Assembly (NCBI RefSeq): GCF_000151315.2
Contig: NW_011887302.1
Span: 434,001 to 498,000 of the forward strand
Direction: 5' to 3'
Origin: Capsaspora owczarzaki ATCC 30864
Taxonomy: Eukaryota; Opisthokonta; Filasterea
DNA length: 64,000 bases
Each line of letters begins with the position of its first letter. Positions within the stretch are counted from its first letter, which is position 1. The translations under genes and the position numbers were made by a program. The notes under the pieces are model-generated. The model was not told where the DNA came from and ran no database searches. It worked only from the letters and a program-made list of their open reading frames with translations. Shown here in pieces: positions 33,595 through 45,292 of the stretch.

Positions 33595-35147
33595 TTAGCA
33601 GTGGTACTCGCGCTTGGTGACAGGATTGGGAATCCAGCCCTCGCGAAGACCCATCAAAAAGTCCCATTGCGGCGCCGATTCCGTCTTGAGGGTCCAAAAG
33701 TACCAGCCGGAAGCAGCCTCGTAGGCATCCATCTGCATCTCGGTAAACTGGCGCAGGAAGGCGCGGTAGTCTGGCGTGAATTGGGTGACATCGGTGCCAA
33801 AGTTGCCGGTGCACTTGCCAAAGACCGGATCGCCAGGGCTGAGCGTTCCCTCCCAGCGATTTCCATTCAAAAATCCATTGGCCCACTGCGGGCAGTCGGT
33901 GGTGGCCAGGGACCATTCACCCATGAACGTGGGATGGTACTTGTTCGCCGTCACAATGGCTGGACGGGTGTTGTTGCAAGTATAGTTCAAATGGCCAGCG
34001 TAATCCATAGCCAGCAGACTGTTATCAAAGCAGTGGTACTGATGCGAGTCCTGGAACAGGTTGGTGTATGCCGGAGGCTCCATGATGCCACCCCAAGCAT
34101 TCATGTTGAAGTTGTCGTGGAAGACAATGTTGAGCGTATTGGTGAACGAGGGGCTGCTCTGACGAATCGCAGAGTAAGCCTAGTTGATCCAGAAGAAAAA
34201 AAAATGACAACAAGTGAGATCAAATCTGGGTTTCTCTAGAATCAGTAGTGGCAAATCTCGAGCGGGTGCTGGTATCGCTTACATTCACATAAAAGTCTTG
34301 AACAATCTTCGGATCCACCGACCACCACGGCTCGTTCACGAGCTCAATGGCGTGAATGACGTCCGTAAAGCCGTGGTCGCGAATGTACAGAATGAACATT
34401 TTGAGTGTCTGGACGGTCAAATCCGTGTCCCAGTCGAGCGGCCCGCGGTGGCCAGAGTGATCTTGGCCATTTTGGCTCCCTGGGGCGCCGTGCAAATCAA
34501 GCAGCACGCGAATATTGTACTTGCGAGCCCACCCGAGGAATCGATCGAAAAAGCTTCCAAAAACCAAAGCAAACAGTGAGGAAAACAAGGATCTCCGGGC
34601 GCTGGTTTCTCCCAAACGACCAAAAATATCACAAAACGTTAAAAAGAGCCACCTACTATGTTTCACCAGGAACCCACGTCTCGTTGGGGAGCGGGTTGAG
34701 CATCCAGTACCCGACCGGAAGACGGACGTCGGTGATGCCTGCTTGGGCGACTTCGGCAATATCAGCCTCGGTAATCCAGGTGTCCCAGTGCTCGAGCATC
34801 ATTGGAGTTGCGTCCTTCATGCCAATGTAGTTGACGAGCGAGTACTCGTCCCAGACCGAGTGGTTGTTGAAGGTGCCGTTGATGTGTGGGTTGAACAAGG
34901 ACGGGACAATCCACGGCTCCAGCACAAACCAGCCACCCAGGCAGACGCCGCGGTACGGCACAGCGTTATCAGCATAAGCATCAGCACCACCAGCAGCAGC
35001 TCCGTTGAGGTCGATGTGCATGAAGCGCGTCGGCTGCTGGTCGGCCGGGGTGTAGGAAACCGCTGTAGTGGCGCGACAGCAGAGCAGAACAGCGGCAAGC
35101 ACTGCCACGACGCTCGGCGCCAGGCGATTGCGTACCGAGCTGAGCAT
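33595..35147 (-). CDS. secreted GH5 exo-beta-1,3-glucanase-like glycosidase
   Basis: Three exons on the minus strand: 34657-35147, 34283-34553, 33595-34179; 448 residues. The chosen start MLSSVRNR gives a signal peptide with core SVVAVLAAVLLCC; an upstream in-frame Met at 35213 would add 22 residues. The GH5 (subfamily 9 type) hallmarks are GVCLGGWFVLEPWI, DVRLPVGYWM, VLLDLHGAPGSQNG, the acid/base Glu in IELVNEPWW (E238) and the nucleophile Glu in FMGEWSLA (E342). Both catalytic Glu are present, so it should be active. Role: extracellular hydrolysis of beta-1,3-glucan, for nutrition or wall/prey digestion; related enzymes act on steryl glucosides. Exon 1 ends ACA TA with donor GTAGGT, which completes a Tyr codon. 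Confidence 0.87.
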
Positions 35148-35717
35148 TCGAAACACAACTGAGTAGATCGTAGATAGGAGGAGTAGTTGTAGAAGCACGA
35201 CAAGAAGAAACAAAGAAATGACTGAAGACCCTTCAAAAACACCACCTAATTCTGAAGTGCCTCAAACGATTCACAAGGAAGGAAGGAAGGGCGTCTGCCT
35301 CGCGAGAGATGCAAATCGCAACACGTTGATTGCATCCGTGCGCTTGAACAGGATTGCGAGTGTGGATCGGAGGTGTGTGTGTGTGGGGGAGACCAACGAA
35401 AAAGCATTTGAAAGGATTGGCATTGGTGGATGCAATCCGTCCTACTCTTTACAATCCCCACCCCCCTTCCACCCCCTCCCCATCAAAGAACTCGTGCGTA
35501 TAACTCGTGAAAAAAACGCAGACGAACGCAAGCGCACAATCACACACAATCACGATCACGATCAGTCACCGCAGTCCTTGTTTTTCTTTTTTTTTTTCCC
35601 CGTTCTTTGGTTTGAATCTTCAGTGCCTTCCTCTTGTGCTGGACACTCCAAACAAGCCAAACCCAAAGAACTCGTCCTTCTTTCTTCAACAACAACAAAC
35701 AAACAAAAAGAGTCATC
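35148..35717. promoter_or_regulatory. divergent spacer between the glucanase and EPS15-like genes
   Basis: 570 bp between opposite starts. It has T-rich and CACA-like stretches before the EPS15-like start and holds both promoters by position only. No ORF of note. Confidence 0.4.
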
Positions 35718-36295
35718 ATGACGATCAACCTGACGCCCGAGGAGGAGAAGAGCTACGTCGCACTGCTGAGCGAGCTGCCCGACAGCGTCGCGCCCGCCGC
35801 GGCTGCTGCCTTCTTCCGCCGCTCGGAACTGCCGATGCCGGTGCTGCAGAAAGTGTGGGAGCTGAGCGCCCCAAAGTCCGGCGCCGAGTACAACCGCCAG
35901 GCGCTGCTTGTTGCACTGCGGCTGATCGCGCTTGCCCAAGCGGGCATTGAGCTCACTCCGACGTCGCTCGGCAGCATGCGCCCGCCCGCGTTGCCGCGCC
36001 TCTCTGGCAGTGGCAGCGGCAGCAGCACCGGTACCCGATCGGCAGCGTCCGGGTCCGCGCCCGCAGCCGGCCCCGCCTGGGACGTCCCCCTGGCCAACAA
36101 GCACAGCTACGATTTGACCTTCCAGCGCGGCGCTCCCGTCAACGGCAAGCTCTCTGGCGAGAAGGCCCGCACGGTGAGTTTCAAACCGACCTCGTCGGGG
36201 GTCTTCTCTTTCTAAGCTTTGAATTGGGGGGGGGGGCGGGGTGAGCATCAACGACACACACGCAGCGAAAGAAGGGGGAGCATCGGTCCAAAAGC

Positions 36296-36333
<38 letters not shown>

Positions 36334-39113
36334 TTTTTAAAATTCTTCTTCTTTGTCTTTGCAATCGATTCAAACAACCTTCTTGAGTTGGACTTTTGTT
36401 TTTTTGTGTCTCGTTTTCGAACAAAGTTGCATTCTTTTTTGTGTTGTGAGATTTTGAAGTGTGTCGTTTGGATTGCTGTCGAGGCGGTCGTGAAAAGCCA
36501 AGTGTTTGAACCAACAAGAAAACCCACAAAAAAAAAAAAAAATCCAACTTTATGATGATTTCTCACGATTTTTCTTCAATGTTGTTCTATGCTTTTTTTT
36601 TTTGTTGGTTTGTTTGTTTAGATTTTCGTGCAATCTGGCCTGCCCGCAGAAATCCTCAAGCAAATCTGGGACCTGGCCGACATTGATCGCGATGCACACC
36701 TCGATGCGGACGAGTTTGCCGTTGCCATGCACTTGGTGACAACCAAATTGCAGAACGCTGCGTTCACCATCCCGGCCACCCTGCCGGCTTCCCTCGTGCC
36801 TCCATCGAAGCGCGGAGGCGTCGCACACAGCTCGGCCACGCCCGCTGCTGGCTCGCCCGCCGCTGGCGCTTCCGACGTGAGTACCTAATTGTGGCTGTTG
36901 CTGCTGCGAAAAGTGTCCAGACGCAATGTTTGTTCTCACTTTGTCCCTTGCCGCTGTGGACAGTGGCCGCCGGCTGCCGACAAGGATCGCTTTGCCGTGT
37001 ACTTCAAGGAGGCCGACAAGGACCTTGATGGGTTTGTCTCTGGTAACACAAAATTGCCTCGACCATTTTTTTGTGCACCGCTCGCTCTCTTGCACCCGCT
37101 CACCGCATCCTTTTTTTGTTTTATCCGATCTTTATTTCAGGTGTCGATGTCAAGGATATCTTCATGAAGTCTGGTCTTCCAAATCCTATTCTTGGTCAAG
37201 TTTGGTACGCAAACACTTGCATCCATCTTTTTGCTTGCATCGATCGTTGGCGGGGGGGGGGGGGTCGTGCTGCTCCTTGTTTCTAGTTCGTTCACTCACT
37301 CACTCACTGTGACTGCCAAATCCCTTCCCCACTCATCCCGCTTTTTCACTTACTTCTTTGCAAAACCATCAGGCAATTGGTCGACACGGACGGAACTGGT
37401 CGCATCAACTTGGAAGAGTTTGTTCTTGCCATGTATCTCATCGCCAAGCGCGTTCAGACTGGCGTCGACCTGCCTGCCGTCTTGCCCCCTCACTTTGTTC
37501 CGCCGTCCAAGCGACGTGGTGCCAGCGGCCCGTCGTCCGGCACCTCCACCCCGGCGCCCGTCCCCGCACCAATCGTGAACAACCCCAACATTCCCGAGGA
37601 AGTTTCTGCTTCCTTCAACAACACCATGAAGCGGGTGGTCGCGGACATGCCTCCCGTTCCGGACAGCGACTTTTCGGCCATTCAGATGCTCGACAATCTG
37701 AGCAAGGAGGTCGAGTCTGCCGCCGCCCAGAAGGAGACGCTCGAGAAGGAAGTTCGCGAGAAGCAGTCGGCGTTGGCTGCGGCCGAGGCCGAGGCTAGCT
37801 CGGTGGAGGCACAGCTCGCCAACTCGGAGCGTCAACTGGCTGCCCTGCGCGAGCAAAAGGCCGAGCTCTCCAGCCAGATTGAAACGCTCGAGTCGAGCCG
37901 TGCTGACATGGATGCCAAGCTCGAGATTGCCAAGGCCGAGCTGGCCCAAGAGACTGCCGAGTTGGACAAGCTGCGCTCGGCCGTTGACGAGCAAAAGATG
38001 ACTTCCGTTCGCCAAGAGGAGGAGCTCCGCAAGCTGCGCAACGAAGTCGAGCAAGCGCAGCGCGAGCAAGCGCGCCTTCGCGAGCAGCTCGACACCGAAA
38101 CCAAGACTGTGGCGCAGCTTGAGGCCAAGATTGAGGAGGCCAAGTCGAACGCCTCGTCTTCGCAACACGAGGTCGACGAGCTCACCACCTCCAACTCGGC
38201 CCTGCAAAAGCAAGTCTCCGAGCAAGAGAAGCGACAGGCGTCCGAGCCCGTCATCCCTGCCGCCGAACTCGCTGCTCTCTCAAAGCCTCTTCCTGCAGAG
38301 GATGTCTTTGGCGACGATCCTTTCGGAGGTAGCTCTAACCGCTCGACCAAGTCAACCTCAAGCAGCCACAAAGCTGGTGCTGGTGCTGGTGCTGCTGCTG
38401 CTGGCAGCGATCCCTTCGGCGCTGCCGATCCTTGGGGAGCAGGCGGCAAGGCCAGCACCGGTAGCGCGTTTGGCGATGATCCGTTTGCCAGCAGCAGCGA
38501 TCCGTTCGGCTCGAGCGGCGCAACCAAGGAGTCTGCCGATCCCTTCAAGAACGACTTCTTTGGCAGCACCCCCAGCAAGGCAGCCGATCCGTTCGGCGGC
38601 CCTGCCGGCAGCGGCGCTGGATTTGATAACGATCCTTTCAGCTCGTCTACCGCGGCTGGCAAGTCTGACAACCAGTTTGGCAGCGACCCATTCAGCAGCA
38701 GCAGCCACGCCGATCCTTTCGGTGGCAGCGGCAAGTCGGACGATCCTTTCGCCGCCCCGTCCAAGAAGTCATCCGCCGCCTCTGCCGATCCCTTCGCAGC
38801 CGGCGACGCGTGGGGCTCTGACCCCTTCGGCGGATCCTCCACCTCCCGAAAAGGCCCCAACGCCTCCGAGGACGATCCTTTCGGCGGACCGATCTCTGCC
38901 CATGCGGGCGATGCTGCTGCCTCTGGCGATATCTTTGGTGATGATGCGTTCGGCGCCAAGCCTTCCATGACGATTGGCGATGCTGACACCGATTCGGTGA
39001 GTTGAGGGGGGGGGACTCAGAAGGGGTTCGCGGGGATGATGTTTGTTGTTTGAAGTGTTGTTGGTTGTTTGCGCTCATTTTTTTTGTTTGACCTTTTCAC
39101 ACAGGCCGTGTAA
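35718..39113 (+). CDS. EPS15: EPS15-like EH-domain endocytic scaffold
   Basis: Six exons: 35718-36173, 36622-36876, 36964-37042, 37141-37204, 37373-38996, 39105-39113; 828 residues. There are three EH domains: a degenerate first one (about 5-80); a second whose loop is DIDRDAHLDADEF; and a third with DKDLDGFVSG and DTDGTGRINLEEF. A long coiled coil follows (about 340-510, Glu/Lys/Gln-rich heptads), then a tail with about 20 DPF or DPW repeats, the AP-2 appendage-binding motif. Order and content match Eps15/Eps15R; no C-terminal ubiquitin-interacting motif is seen. Role: clathrin-coated pit assembly at the plasma membrane. The last exon is only nine bases (Ala-Val-stop). Intron 1 has a long A run at about 36299-36331. 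Confidence 0.88.
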
Positions 39114-39525
39114 TGTGTTTTCTGAATCTGGCTATTCTTCTCCAATCGTGTTCCTTTCGGTTGTTTTGCGACTGCACTCGCCTGTTCATTGTTTGTTGTC
39201 TTTGTGGTGTGTTTTCCGGGTGGAGTTCCAAAATTCTGTCCATCATGCTTTGCTGTTCCGTGCTTATCCCCCCCCCTTTCTCTGCTTTGGTTTTGTCAAA
39301 GAATCAACATTTTCCCTTCCTTGCATCCATTTCTGCATGACCGACAGAGACAAAGCAGCACAGAGCACTTTGCATTTGCATTGCACCATTTCCGCCAACT
39401 CATCCATCCGCATCACGATTGGCTGAAATTCGATACCCTTTTCTATTACTGATTTTCATTACTTTTTTTTTTTTTTTTTTAATATCCGCTCACTCTTTTA
39501 TTCCTTCTTTTTTTTTACCTTACCA
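39114..39525. other. spacer between EPS15-like and carboxypeptidase genes
   Basis: 412 bp, pyrimidine-rich, with a T run at about 39463-39480. It holds the 3' UTR of one gene and the promoter of the next. Nothing else seen. Confidence 0.45.
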
Positions 39526-39837
39526 ATGCGATTTGCTGCAACTCTCGCGTTGGTCGCCGCCGCGTCTGCGCTCGTGTGCGCTGCGCCTGCGCCTTACACT
39601 GCCGTCGGCGATGCCAGTGCAGACCACATCGCCTCGCTGCCCGGTCTGACCACGGCAATCAACTTTAAGCAGTACGGCGGTTACCTCAACGTCGATGCCC
39701 AGCGCGGCCGCAACCTCTACTACTGGTACACCACCCCCGACACGACCTCCGCCAACTTCCAGTCTGCCAACAACACGCTCATCCTCTGGCTCAACGGCGG
39801 TAAAGACAGACAGCACTCACTCAAACTCAATGAAAAA

Positions 39838-39872
<35 letters not shown>

Positions 39873-41930
39873 CGTGACTTTCGTTGACATGTGACTTTGG
39901 CTTCACACTTTGAGTGAATGTTCGACTTGAGATTCTGAGATTCTGAGACTTTGATTTTGATGATAATGTTGGAAAAATTCCGACCTTCTGACTTTTGTTT
40001 GTGGCTTTTTTTTGTTTGTTTGTTTGTGGCTTTTTTTTGTGGCTGAGCAGGTCCCGGTTGCTCGTCCGTTTCGGGCTTCTTCTCTGAGAACGGCCCGTTC
40101 CTCGTCCAGTCGGACGGCCTGACCATCCAGCTCAACCCCCACGCTTGGAACAACGCCGGCCACGTCTTCTGGCTCGAGAGCCCCGCCGGTGTCGGCTTCA
40201 GCTACTCGGACACCAAGGCCGATTACAACACTGTAGGTTTGAAACGGACGAAAAGCTTTCTGTAGATTTTCATCTGCATTGGTGCATTGGGTGCAATGGT
40301 CACTTCATGCTGCATGTAACCCCGAAATCATCATGACTCAACTCGTTACGAAAACAAACCCGTAGAACGACGACAAGACTGCCGTCGACTCGTACACTGC
40401 CCTCCAAGTCTTCTACACCCGCTTCCCCGAGCTGCGTTCCAAGGCACTCTACATTACTGGCGAGAGCTGTACGTTTGCATCCACGCCACTGAATGTTTTG
40501 TTTGCGTGCCATTCGGTGTGCACCGTTGATTTCGGCTCACTCGTCTTGCTCTCTTTTTGTGCCGTCTTTCTCTTTCTCGAAACCTCCACCTTGCCCTGAT
40601 AGACGCCGGACGTAAGAATTCACTTCTATTCAACAACTTGCATAGGATGGCTGGGAGCTGCAATTGCTAAACTCACACCATTTTGTTCATTCACAACACA
40701 CCTTCCCCTCCTTCAGACTACATTCCCCAGCTTGCCCAGCAAATCCTCGCCCACAACACTGCAGGCGACCAGCCGTTCATCAACCTTGTCGGCATTGCTG
40801 TTGGCAACGGCCTGACCAACGAGGACGACGACTTTGCCGCTCCCATCACTTTCTTCCGCCATCACTCGATTGTTTCGCCCCAGGCTTACGCCAAGGCCAA
40901 CACTGCCTGCCAGGGCAACTTTGTCTCCAACGCTCCCGGCTGCCAGTCCGCCGTCAACTCTGCTCTGGCCGTCATTTCGGATCTGATTGACCAGTATGAC
41001 GTTATTGAGGATGTAAGTTGGGTTTTTTTTTCCCGCCGTATTATTTTTGTATTTTTGTGTCTGTGCAGGTGAAAATATGCATTTTGCGCTGAATCGTCTC
41101 ACCCTCCTGCGCGACACACGTAGGTCTGCCTCGACGACAGCCCCGAGAACCGCGCCAAGCTCCTCCCCACCCGCCGCGCTCGTCAGTCCACCATGCTGCT
41201 CAAGAACCACCCCCACTTTGGCGAGATGCCCATCACTCCTCCCTGCGTCGACAACTACATTACCACCTACCTGAACGTACGCTTCCAAAATGATTAGTTG
41301 GTCGGATTCCGTCCTGCGTTACGGCGTCTCACTTTTGTCTCTTTTGGTTGGCTTTTTGTTTAGCGCGCTGAGGTCAAGGATGCCATTCATGCCAAGGGCA
41401 GCATCTCCTGGGAGGAGTGCACCGATTCGATCAACTACACCTTCAACCACTCTTCCATTCTGCCCGTCTACGAGCAGTTCTTTAACAACTACAAGAACCT
41501 GTCGATTCTGATCTACTCTGGTGGTACGTTGCTGGCTGCGTTGCTAGGACCCTGCTGGCCTTTTGTCGTTGCTGATGACTTTTTCTTCTCAACATTGGAC
41601 AGACGCTGATGGTGTCCTCCCCTTCATTGGCACTGAGGGCTGGCTCGCCCGCCTTCCCCTGACCATTACCGAGGCATGGCGCGAGTGGAAGGGCTCTGAC
41701 TTGCAGAACGCTGGCTACACGATCAAGTACGACAAGCTGACCTACCTGAGTACGTATACAAACACAGCCGCATCTATTCTTGGGGTTTTGCACTTTGTTG
41801 ATTCTGACAGTCGCGACATTTTGGCATGTTTGTTGCAGCCATCCGCGGTGCTGGCCACATGGTTCCCGAGTTCCGACCCATGCATGCACTCGACTTTATC
41901 ACCCGATTCATCAACAAGCAGCCCTTCTAA
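39526..41930 (+). CDS. secreted/lysosomal serine carboxypeptidase (S10)
   Basis: Nine exons: 39526-39799, 40051-40232, 40366-40468, 40603-40611, 40717-41012, 41124-41276, 41364-41523, 41603-41749, 41839-41930; 471 residues. Signal peptide [21 protein letters not shown]10 family motifs: LWLNGGPGCSS (oxyanion), [24 protein letters not shown] with nucleophile Ser186, YSGDADGVLP with catalytic Asp (D395), and GAGHMVP with His448. All three catalytic residues are present. Length is normal for cathepsin A/plant SCPL enzymes. Role: removal of C-terminal residues from peptides in lysosomes or outside the cell. The nucleophile motif is assembled across a nine-base micro-exon (40603-40611). Intron 1 has an A run at about 39841-39870. 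Confidence 0.9.
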
Positions 41931-42132
41931 AATGCACCGTGATTTCGTGTGTGTGCTTTTTGTTTTGCCAACAAGTTACAATTTAGAGCAAAACCTCCCC
42001 TTTCCACCGCCAAATTCAATGTTAGCATTGTTCATCTGAATCATTTCCATCTTGTTGAGCTGCCATGTTTCCGATCCGAGTGGAGTGGGAGACGGGGAGG
42101 TCAGTCGTGCATCATCATCGTCCTCTGCTCCA

Positions 42133-45031
42133 ATGCTCTCAGAGGAGGAGATTGCACTTCTCGTTTCGCACCTGCATCCAAGCCCAAGCCCAAGCCCAAG
42201 CCCACGCCGAATCCACAATCCTCAGAGCACAGGCTCCACACCACCAAGCGCCCGGAATCCCCACCAGTCCGCGTGGTTGGCGCGACTCGTCGTTGCAAAG
42301 TGCCTGCTCGGTCGATTGGCGCCAAGCAAGCAGAGCCGTTCCAACGATGACGCCGCTGCTGCAGCCACTGAGCCAGCATGGACCACTGCTGATGCCAAAG
42401 GGACGTTCGAGCCGGACCCGGTTGGACTCGCTCTCGAAGCAATGCTCCAGTCGGCCGCTGTTGTCGTCGCTCCGTCACAGCTCTTGGCGGGCACGCGTCC
42501 GGACGCAGGATTGCTACCGTCTGCCGTTCGATCGATTCTAAGATTCCAAGTCATCAAGGGACCGTTTCTGGGGCTCGAGGAGTTTGCAACGCTGGTGGTT
42601 CGACTTGGAGTGGTCGCGCCAGTGCTTGCTGCGCTCGGTCCGGTTGGAGCGGGCAATGTCGCGAGCGTCCCTCCATCCGACAGTGTCGTTCAAGCAATCG
42701 ACAAGGCTGTGAATGCGATTGAGCAGAGTGCACGGCCGTTCACACTGCCGGTTTCTCTGCACATCATTCGGCAATTGCTGAAGTCTGCCGTTTCAACCCA
42801 CAGTGATCCCTCCATTCCTACTACACGCGCGGAAAACTCTGCACCAATTCCGCCGAATTACAAGGAACTGCTGCACAGTCTTACCTCTCGTCTGTCAAAC
42901 GTTTCTGTCGTCTCATTGCCGCTCCAATCCGCACCGCGAGCGGGATTGTCGCTGCTGGCCGACGCGCAACTGCTGCAGCAAGCAACCCACAGCGGGCCAG
43001 GACTGGAAGCCGCAGTATCCGAGCTTGCTACTCGGCACATACAATACTCGTGCACTGAGAGTGATGCGTACAAGGCCGAGCTGCTCGTGTCGGCTCGGTG
43101 GGCAGCCGTTCAGTGCGAGAGTATTGCCGATGCTGCACCATTGACAGATCGACCTGCTTCCCTGGCCTCATTTGGCAACCTCACGAGTATCCTAAATAGG
43201 ATGGTGGGTGGTGGTCACGACATGACTTCTGAAATCGACCGGCAGTTGGTCCTTCAGGTCATTCAGCACCCGTCGAACGCCTTGGACGCAGTCTTGCACT
43301 GTGCCATCCAGCATTCCGGACAGCGCCCAGCTCTTCAGTGGCTGATTGAACTCTGTGCAAGATTTTACGGTCAGAGTCGCGACCTCGCTTCGGGAACCAG
43401 CGTCGTGATCTTGGCAGTCGAGAAGCTTATTGCTCGTCTTGTCGAATCGGCAGGTCAACCAGCAGCATTTTTATCGGGACCACAGTTTGCCAATCTCGAA
43501 GGGCTTGTTTCCAGTGCTGTTTCACATTGGGTTCCAACGCGCTCCTCGTCTCTTCACGACACCACAGATCGTTTTGTCAAGTCTCTGTTCTCGCCCGACG
43601 AAGCTCTGCGGAAGCTCTGTCTACCGGCGATTGGCACGGCGATCGAGCAGCAATGTGTGACGTTCAACACACAACTGGCGCTTCGTCTCGCGCAGGCGAT
43701 TGCGACCGGCTTGAGTCAGACCACGGCCAGAGGCGCTCTTTTGCTCACCATGGATTATTTACCGCTGTTTGAGCTTTGCTCGCAGATTTCACGACTCTTA
43801 CCTCTGCTCCGACAGCAAACCTTTCGAACCGCGGGGGCGTTGGTCGACGATCCTCTCGAAGTTGCCAAGTCGACTGTTCAGCTTCTGTTATCAGTGCCCG
43901 CTCTTCATCCCTCGTCTCATCACGCGATGGAGAAGTGGGTGACTTTGATGCACTCGGAGCATGCCCAAAACACATCCACCCCAATCCTGCTAGCGGCTCT
44001 ACCGCACTGCAAATTGGACGATCAGCTGCTTTGCGAGTGGGCGGCAACGCAGCTGCAAACCGGCTCATTGGTTCAGGTCGACCACTTTATTGCATGCTAT
44101 CGATCTTCCACTGCTCTATCGGCTCCATCAACGACAGCCGCCGGCTTTGCTTCAGCAGCTCCCGACACATTGTCCCTGAAGTTGTTCACGCGGCAAATGC
44201 ACGCTCTCGCTCGTGCCATGACTGCGAGTGCAAGCTGTGCTCTTGCTGTTATTGACAGCTTACAAGTTCACTCGGTGACTGCGGACGCATTCCGACAGGC
44301 CTTGCTCGTTGCGTGCACACAAGTTCTTTCAACGGGCTCGATGTCCGAGTGGCAGCTGTTGGTCGGCAGCGCAATGCCACAGTTGGTCCGACGCCATCAA
44401 TTCCTGCGCGTGTCATGCGAAGCGATCACATCAGGTGAGTGGGTTTTGGACGCGCTGTGTGTTGATGATGGTCTGCATGCTCATTTTTGGGTTTGTGGCT
44501 TTTTTTTATTTTGCTTGGTAGATCCAGCCTTGATGCCGTTTATTTCCTCGATTCACTTTTTATTTCGGGTGCTTTCACTTGGATTTCAGCATGAGCTGTG
44601 GGCAACGGGCAAGTTTGCCATGACAGCTAGCATTGTGACCGTCAAGGTGAGCTCGTTGCCTTCGCAATACTTTGCATCCGTTTTCGTTGTGACTCACATG
44701 CGAGCTGTGTTGACGCACCCTTCAGACGCTTGTCGACCAATGCTGCGCGTTACCCATCCACACTGAGGATTCGGTGATTGATATCATCCGCCATTGCTGC
44801 TTGATTGCAAGCGTGTGGCCAACAGAGCAGCTCCAGCTCAGCGCCATCACGCTTGTCTGCGATGCCTTGCAAAGCGTGCCGCCTGTTTTGCTCGTCTCGT
44901 GTGCTGAGACGCTCGAGCGATCGGTGTTTGTCCACCTGAACTCGCACGCACTGCGATCCAAGGTTACCGAAGCGCTGAATCATGTATTGCAGTCGACAGG
45001 CCATCCTCCACGACCCAGTCCAGCTGTGTAA
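42133..45031 (+). CDS. unrecognised large alpha-helical protein
   Basis: Three exons: 42133-44434, 44522-44646, 44726-45031; 910 residues. The start is the first in-frame ATG (MLSEEEIALLVSHLHP); the frame is open upstream to a TTG. After a short Ser-Pro repeat the protein is Ala/Leu-rich, with many amphipathic helices and no catalytic motif or membrane segment, as expected for a HEAT-like solenoid. A local stretch (DAVLHCAIQHSGQRPALQWL) faintly recalls Integrator subunit 5, but I would not assign it on that. It starts 202 bp after the carboxypeptidase stop and converges on CEBPZ. Function unknown. Confidence 0.75.
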
Positions 45032-45292
45032 CCGCCCGCTGCACTGTCAAGTGAGGAAGTGCCCCTGGCAGATCGAACACATGTGCAGAGGGAAAAAAAG
45101 GACGAGGTCACCAAATTTCGCTTTTGCGCAAAAAGCTGAGTTATTTATTGTTCGCAACGATCGCCCCTTGCAGTCAAACCATTGCCGTTCACAAAGCTGG
45201 AAATAAAACTCATTGATCGTGAAACAGCGTTGTATTGAAAATCAAATAGTGAGCCATTATTACGCCAAACGGCACTAAACCAATAAACAAAA
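45032..45292. other. convergent spacer
   Basis: 261 bp of 3' flanking sequence between the unknown protein gene and CEBPZ. No feature visible. Confidence 0.4.

Noticed and set aside
37350-38989. Long antisense frames over the EPS15-like coiled coil and DPF tail
   Set aside because: Explained by the repetitive GC-rich sense codons; they translate to Leu/Arg or Ser/Gly/Lys low complexity.
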